Shown here piece by piece: positions 58,442 to 64,000 of a stretch of DNA of 64,000 bases. Source of the stretch: Azolla caroliniana. Lineage: Eukaryota > Polypodiophyta. The stretch covers positions 11,718,001-11,782,000 of the forward strand of contig JBHGNT010000007.1 in assembly GCA_043228905.1 (NCBI GenBank). Reading direction: 5' to 3'. How positions within the stretch are numbered: the stretch's first letter is position 1; the number at the start of each line of letters is the position of its first letter. The notes beneath the pieces were generated by a model. The model was not told the origin of the DNA. It made no database searches and saw only the letters and a program-made list of their open reading frames with translations. A program made the position numbers and the translations under genes.

Positions 58442-59175
58442 CACAAACACGAATGTCCGTATGTCTTTATGAGGAGGAGAGGTGCATGGGCACGCACGAA
58501 CGCTCCCTCATCACAAGACGTCGAACGTACAAGGAAGACACAAAACACACGCACAAATGCTCGTACGCGTTTATGAGGAGGAGAGGTGCATGGGCACGCC
58601 CGAAACGCTCCCTCGTCATGAGACGGCCGAATGTACAAGGAAGACACAAACACACACACAAAATGCTCCTACGCCTTTATGAGGAGGAGAGGTGCATAGG
58701 CAAGCCCAATCGCTCCCTCGTCATGAGACGACCGAACGTACAAGGAAGACGGAAACACACCCACAAAATGCACGTACGCCTTTATGAGGAGGAGAGGTGC
58801 ATGGGCAAGCCCAAACGGTCCCTCGTCACAAGACGGCCGAACGTACAAGAAAGACACACATGCACAAAATGCTCGTACACATTTATGAGGAGGAGAGGTG
58901 CATGGGCAAGGCCGAAACGGTCCCTCGTAACAAGACAACGGAACGTACATGGAATACACAAACACACGCACAAATGCTCGTATGCCTTTATGAGAAAGAG
59001 AGGTGCATGGGCAAGCCCGAACGATCCCTCGTCACAAGACGACTGAATGCACAAGAAAGACACAAACACACTCACAAATGCTCGTACGTCTTTATGAGGA
59101 GGAGAGTTGCATGGGCACGCCCGAAACGTTCCCTCGTCACAAGAAGGCTGAACGTACAAGGAAGACACGAATAAA
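58442..59175. repeat. Seven-copy tandem array, ~104-bp unit
   Basis: The TTTATGAGGAGGAGAGGTGC anchor, or a near copy, occurs at 58466, 58570, 58676, 58781, 58882, 58987 and 59091 (steps 101-106 bp). Each unit also has CATGGGCAMGCCC, CCCTCGTCACAAGAC and CGTACAAGGAAGACAC. Long ORFs on both strands cross the units in rotating frames and are probably incidental. Confidence 0.95.
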
Positions 59176-59671
59176 GAAAGAAGGAGAGAAAGAAACAAGA
59201 ATGATATCGACCAAAGAGATAAACACTTGTTCGATTCCAACGCAAGAGGACCCTTTATAAAATAGGGTTTTGTTTACAATGGCAACTTATAGTTAACCAC
59301 GAGCTCAATCAAAACAAAAATACTAAATGCCCTTAGATACAAAAGCAAATCCGAACACGACGAAGATGAACACATGAGCACCACCAAAATGCCAATCCCA
59401 ATGAACCACGACCACCCGAACGGCGAGCACACGGGCTCGCAATGACGAACGGGGCAGAGCAACGTCGAACCAACGAAGTTTGGGCTCACGAGCACTTCGA
59501 GTGCTGACGTGAAGAAGACGAGCACATGGTGATGGGGGGGATGAAGGGGTATGAGTTGAAGAGAAGTGGTGAATAAGAAGATGAAGAGCTCCGAAGGAAA
59601 ATTGGCGATAGTCTCCTCCTCCCAAAACGTCCTCTCGAATGAGCCCCCTTCGACCTCCTTTTATAGGAAAA
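59176..59671. other. Spacer between array and Cop-10, no gene seen
   Basis: Contains CCCTTTATAAAATAGGG (59241) and TTTTATAGGAAAA near the Cop-10 LTR. GGAAA (59667-59671) is the left half of a possible TSD. Confidence 0.5.
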
Positions 59672-59836
59672 TGTTGAGAGACAAGCTCAACATCAGCCGG
59701 ATCGGCTGAAGAAGCCGAGGACCAGATCGGTTGGGACCGATCGGTTAGGCCGAGTACATAAACCGGGAGGTCGTTAGGAAAGATATTCCGTGAGGAATAT
59801 ATTTGGGAGTTAGTGTAGGAGCTCTTGATGAGCATT

Positions 59837-59884
59837 GAAGTACTGTCAGTACTTCGGTCAGTCCTTGTAGGACTTGTATAAAAG
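59837..59884 (+). promoter_or_regulatory. LTR core promoter with double palindrome
   Basis: GAAGTACTGTCAGTACTTC (59837-59855), then AGTCCTTGTAGGACT (59860-59874), then the TATA sequence TGTATAAAAG (59875-59884). The same order is found in the other LTRs, with stems kept and loops changed. Confidence 0.7.
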
Positions 59885-60066
59885 TGTTCACTGAGCATGT
59901 CTTATGTATAGACTGAGTATTATTGTTGAATATAGTTTTTTGTGTCTTCTCTCTCACTCTCTCTGTCTCTCCCGCGTATACCGTGTAAGCTCAAGGTCTC
60001 CATTAAACCTGAGTTTCCTTCCTTCTGTTCGGTCTTCATACTTGCTTCCGCACGCTACTTTCTACA

Positions 60067-60078
60067 TGGTATCAGAGC
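60067..60078 (+). other. Primer binding site of Cop-10
   Basis: TGGTATCAGAGC is complementary to the 3' end of plant initiator tRNA-Met and touches the LTR end directly. Confidence 0.92.
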
Positions 60079-60138
60079 GCGAGGGTTGAGAACCTCTCTG
60101 CAGCCGACACAGCTTGACGAAGAAGAACAAGAAGAACG

Positions 60139-63100
60139 ATGGATAGAGGCATGGCGAGCTCGCTTCCAACAGAGAAGCTCGACAGAACCAAGTACGCGTC
60201 TTGGTCCTACAAGATGCACCAGTACCTGCTCGGGCACGGCTACTGGAGTTATGTCGAAGGAGCTAATGACGCGGCACCCGAATCGACACACAGAGACTTC
60301 CCGTTCTGGGAGCAATCGGCGAGCAGGGTATTATACTGCTTTGCGTCGTGTGTGGGCGAACAACTGTTGAGCTATGTTCGGGATGCAAAGACGCCAAAGG
60401 GTGCATGGGAAAATCTGAAGAAGATTTTTGCCGCGAGCATCACAGCCAGGAAGCTTCAGCTCTGACAGGAGTTGAGCAACCTATGACAACGCGACTTGTC
60501 GGTGGCGGACTATACCTCAAAGATTAAGGATATCTGCGACTCCCTCGCCTCTATAGAGGTGAAAATCGAGGAGAGCGAGATGGTCCAGATCTGTCTCGGA
60601 GGTTTGGCGTCGAAGTTCGGAGCGTTCCGAACGGCTGTGTGTACCCGGGAGAATACGCCGTCCTTTTTCGACTTACAGTCGATGCTCCTGGTAGAGGAGA
60701 ACCACGCGGGTGCATCGACGAGCACGCACACCGACAGCAAGATGTTGTACACGGAGGGAGAAAGGCCCCGTGGACGTGGAGGACGAGGCGAGTTGGCGCG
60801 CAATGGAGGCGGCCGACGAGATCAAGGAAGAAGGCACCGAAGTGATGCCGACAGCAACTCTAGACCCTTCGGAAATAGGGGGAGTCGAAGCAATGAGAAC
60901 CGGCAAGGGAAGTCCATCGCGGAGTGCTGGTACTGTGGCAAGAAAGGCCACAAGGAAAGTGAGTGCTGGAAGAAGCGCGTCGATTCGGAGAGAACTGGTT
61001 CCGGGAACGGCTCCAGACATACCGACAAGGGAAATCGGCAGCGATCGCACTACGCCGAAGACTCCGGGAGAGCCGGAGAAGGGACTGCCTTCGTGACGAG
61101 ACACGAAGCAAACTCAATGAAGCAGACCACACCGAGATCGGACGAGGTGTGGTACATAGACTCCGGCACGTCAAACCACATGACGAGCCATAAGGAGTGG
61201 TTCTCGTACCTTGAAAAACCGATACAACCTGGAGTAGTCGCAACAGGAGACGACACTCCGCATCCGATCGCGAATGTCGGAGAAGTTCCCCTTAGCCATG
61301 TCGGGCGGAAAGGGAAACTCATGAACGTGTTGCACGTTTCGACAATCACGAAAAACTAGGTCTCGGTCGGACAGATCGTCGACCAAGGGATGGAGATTTA
61401 GTTTACACACCTTGGGTGCTTCATTGAGGAAGAAGGCCGTGTGATTGCGCAAGGGCGTAGAGACGGGAGGATGTTCATCCTCGACCCCACTGACGGCGGC
61501 ACCGCAATGTTCGCAAAGGGACAAAAAGCCGAGTCGGACATTGACTTGTGGCACAAGCGGATAGGCCATGTCAACTACCAATGGCTTCAAGATCTGCAAT
61601 CGAAACAGGTAGTGTTCGGATTGCCCCAGTTTAGTGGCCGAAAGGCACAAATTTGTGAAGCCTGCCAGCTCGGGAAGCAACACCGACTCCCTTTTCCCAA
61701 CGAGCGAAACCGGAGCCGGAACAAGCTCGACCTTATACAGTCCGATGTGTGGGGGCTGACACAAAACGTTAGTCTTGGCGGGAGCCGATATTTCGTCTCC
61801 TTCATCGACGAGCACACGCGGCACACGTGGATCTACCTCATTGAGAGGAAAAGCGAAGTCTTCGACTGTTTCCGGGACCTCAAAGGGTTCGTGGAAACCA
61901 AAACGGGACGAAAGATCAAATGCGTGCGCTCGGATGGTGGGAAAGAGTACTTTTCCGGTCAATTCAACGGTTATCTACAACAAATGGGAATTCGGCGCGA
62001 ATTCAGTTGTAGATACACGCCGGAGCAGAACGGCGTGGCCGAGAGGAAGAATCGGTCAGTTGTGGAAGCAGCACGGGCAATGCTGGAGGAGAAGAGCTTG
62101 CCCAAGTTCTACTGGGCCGAGGCGGTAAGGACCGCGGTATACATCCAGAACCGGATCGGAGACAAAGTGTCGGCACACGAGCTATATTTCGGAACGAAGC
62201 TGAACTTGCGACACTTGAGGTTTTTCGGTAGCATTGCGTATGTACATGTACCGAAGGAGAAAAGGAGGAAGTTGGATGCAAAGGCCGAGAAGTGCATCTT
62301 GGTCGGTTACTCGGACGAGCAGAAGGGTTATAAGTGCTATAACCCTCGCACCAAACAAGCGCGTGTCAGCCGCGACGTTGTGTTTGACGAGTCCGCGTCC
62401 TGGTACCTGCCCCCGACTCGGGATGCCGACTCCAATACGAGTTCTGACGATGAGGTCAACGAGGCCAAGATGCCTCCGGATGAGCCCGAAATCAAGACCC
62501 GCGAAGAGAGTCCGATTTCACTCAGGTTAAGTGGACCGATTGGACGATTGAGTCGGTACGACCAGTCCGATGAAGAGCCGGCGAGTAGTGGAGACTCGGC
62601 CGTGCATTCCCCGCGCAGGAAGCCGAGGAGACGGCTTACGCGCAAAGAGAAAGGGAAGAAGAAGGTGTCGGATTCCGGCACGGAAAGGAACGAGTCAGAC
62701 CGACGCGAGTCCGACTCCGAGGGAACCGGTGACGGGTCTTTAAAGGTGAAGACCGCGTCGACCGAGAAGGCCTCGACATCAGCTAATGTGAGATTACGCC
62801 GATCTACACGCCAGAAGAATACTGTTTTGCGGTTCGGATACAAAGAGTACATGGAGCATCATTATGCGTACATGACCCGTGTAGTGGAAGTGCGTGAGCC
62901 GGAAAGCTACGTAGAAGCGGCTAAAGACGCGAATTGGCGTGCCGCGATGGAGGAAGAGATGCACGCATTGGCGGAGAACGAGACCTGGGACCTGGTTGAT
63001 GCACTAAAAGGGGTAAAACCGATCGGGTGTAGGTGGGTGTACAAGGTCAAATACAACACCGATGGCTCGGTCAACCGGTACAAGGCTCGGCTAGTGGCAA

Positions 63101-64000
63101 AGGGCTACACGCAGAAACACGGCATCGAGTACGATGAGACGTTTGCGCCGGTCGCGAAAATGACGACCGTCTGTGTTTTGCTCGTAGTAGCCGCGGCCAA
63201 GGGGTGGCACTTACATCAAATGGATGTAAAGAATGCGTTCCTGCAAGGTGATCTTGAGGAATAGGTGTACAAGGTACAACCCCCCGGATTTCACTCTGGA
63301 ACGAACTCCCCGGCAGTATGCTGACTGAAGAAGTCCCTTTACGGACTGAAGCAAGCCCCGCGTGCCTGGAACGCGAAGATCACGCAACAACTGCGTCGGA
63401 TGGGCTTCGTCACGACAAAATCAGACTCTTCCCTGTTCATCCGGAAAGGTTGACTCGGACCGGTTAGTATTTTACTATATGTTGATGACTTGGTCATCAC
63501 CGGCGCCGACCTCGGTGAAATCGACAGCGTGAAGCTCCAGTTTGCGGCATCGTTCGACATGAAGGATCTGGGGGACCTTCATTACTTCCTCGGGATCGAA
63601 GTGATCCGTACCCCCGAAGGCATATTGATCGGCCAACGTCACTACGTGCTGAGTGTGCTCTTCAAATTCGGGATGGCCAACTGTAAGACCGTCTCGACTC
63701 CTCTAGACAAAACTGTCAAGCTTCGTCCCGATGCGGGAAAGGTATGCGACTCGACGAGGTTCCGAGAAATTGTCAGAAGCCTCATATACTTGACCATCAC
63801 CCGACCCGACCTCGGTTATCCGGTCGGAGTGATCAGTCAGTTCATGGCGCGACCTACCGAGGAGCACCTTTAGTGTGCGCAACGCGTACTGCGGTACATA
63901 AGTGGCACTAAGGACCGAGGACTGCTATATCGGACCGGTGCAGCCGCGCAGTTAGTCGTCTACACTGATGCTAATTGGGCTGGCAACGCCGCCGATCGCC
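60139..64000 (+). pseudogene. Cop-10 gag-pol, one frame with eight stops
   Basis: One frame of about 1287 codons without a frameshift. Gag starts MDRGMASSLPTEKLDRTKYA. The CCHC knuckle CWYCGKKGHKESEC is at 60925-60966. Protease has YIDSGTSNHM (about 61153). Integrase has HKRIGHVNYQW, CEACQLGKQHRLPF, FIDEHTRHTW (Glu in the usual DD) and YTPEQNGVAERKN (61540-62300). A linker follows with a Ser/Glu/Arg-rich stretch. RT has QMDVKNAFLQGDLEE and intact YVDDLVITG (about 63475-63505). RNase H begins (YTDANWAGNA) at the edge. Stops are at 60463, 60484, 61357, 61399, 63262, 63322, 63451 and 63871. Confidence 0.92.

Larger units (their letters stand above)
59672..64000 (+). mobile_element. Cop-10: best-preserved copia, off right edge
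   Basis: 5' LTR 59672-60066 (TGTTGAGAGAC to TTTCTACA, 395 bp). PBS TGGTATCAGAGCGCGAGGG starts at 60067, without spacer. The polyprotein runs from 60139 past the window end in RNase H. The 3' LTR is not in view. The LTR equals the solo LTR at 3833-4218. Confidence 0.93.

Noticed and set aside
58453-59046. 197-codon ORF across the tandem array (with antisense ORFs)
   Set aside because: The repeat period is mostly not a multiple of three, so successive units are read in rotating frames. Open frames on both strands are a by-product of the unit composition.
60055-61962. Minus-strand ORFs opposite Cop-10
   Set aside because: The plus strand holds the gag, protease and integrase motifs in order. 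The minus readings show no domain.

Overview
This window is nuclear DNA of a land plant. The evidence is a stack of Ty1/copia retrotransposons with initiator-tRNA-Met primer sites, a plant-specific AP2/ERF transcription-factor gene, a PB1-type plant gene fragment, and many plant-style microsatellites. I cannot fix the species. There are no bacterial-style operons, CRISPR arrays or rRNA/tRNA genes that I could support. One unsequenced gap (100 N) lies at 57741-57840.

Layout. (1) 1-18.4 kb is almost solid copia relics, here numbered Cop-1 to Cop-6, with solo LTRs nested inside older elements. Target-site duplications (TSDs) allow the insertion order to be read. 6.8-11.4 kb is a fold-back chimera of three subfamilies. 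11.7-17.4 kb is an LTR split by two later insertions. (2) 18.4-28.7 kb is AT-rich and element-poor. It holds one unrecognised intact ORF (20718-21812, minus), several tandem repeats, a PB1/PPR-like gene-fragment chimera, a 4-copy palindromic repeat and a ~593-bp hAT-like terminal-inverted-repeat element. (3) 28.7-45.3 kb is a second copia cluster (Cop-7 to Cop-9). It contains a ~7-kb tandem duplication that converted one copy to a solo LTR, a coiled-coil gene relic and a Ty3/gypsy fragment. (4) 45.3-59.7 kb is a repeat-rich but mostly retroelement-free stretch around the one confident host gene, an intronless ERF (50635-52194). Tandem arrays lie on both sides. (5) 59.7-64 kb is the best-preserved copia (Cop-10), which runs off the right edge.

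How it works together. The retroelements share one architecture: LTR, PBS, gag with a CCHC knuckle, protease, integrase, RT, RNase H, PPT, LTR. All copies seen are broken by stops, frameshifts or deletions, so none looks autonomous. Points most worth following are a conserved ~150-residue basic C-terminal extension after RNase H in three independent elements, an invariant double-palindrome module directly upstream of the LTR TATA box, and the rearrangements (fold-back, in-frame RT duplication, RT triplication). The ERF gene is the likely functional host locus, with its own TATA box and microsatellite-rich flanks.
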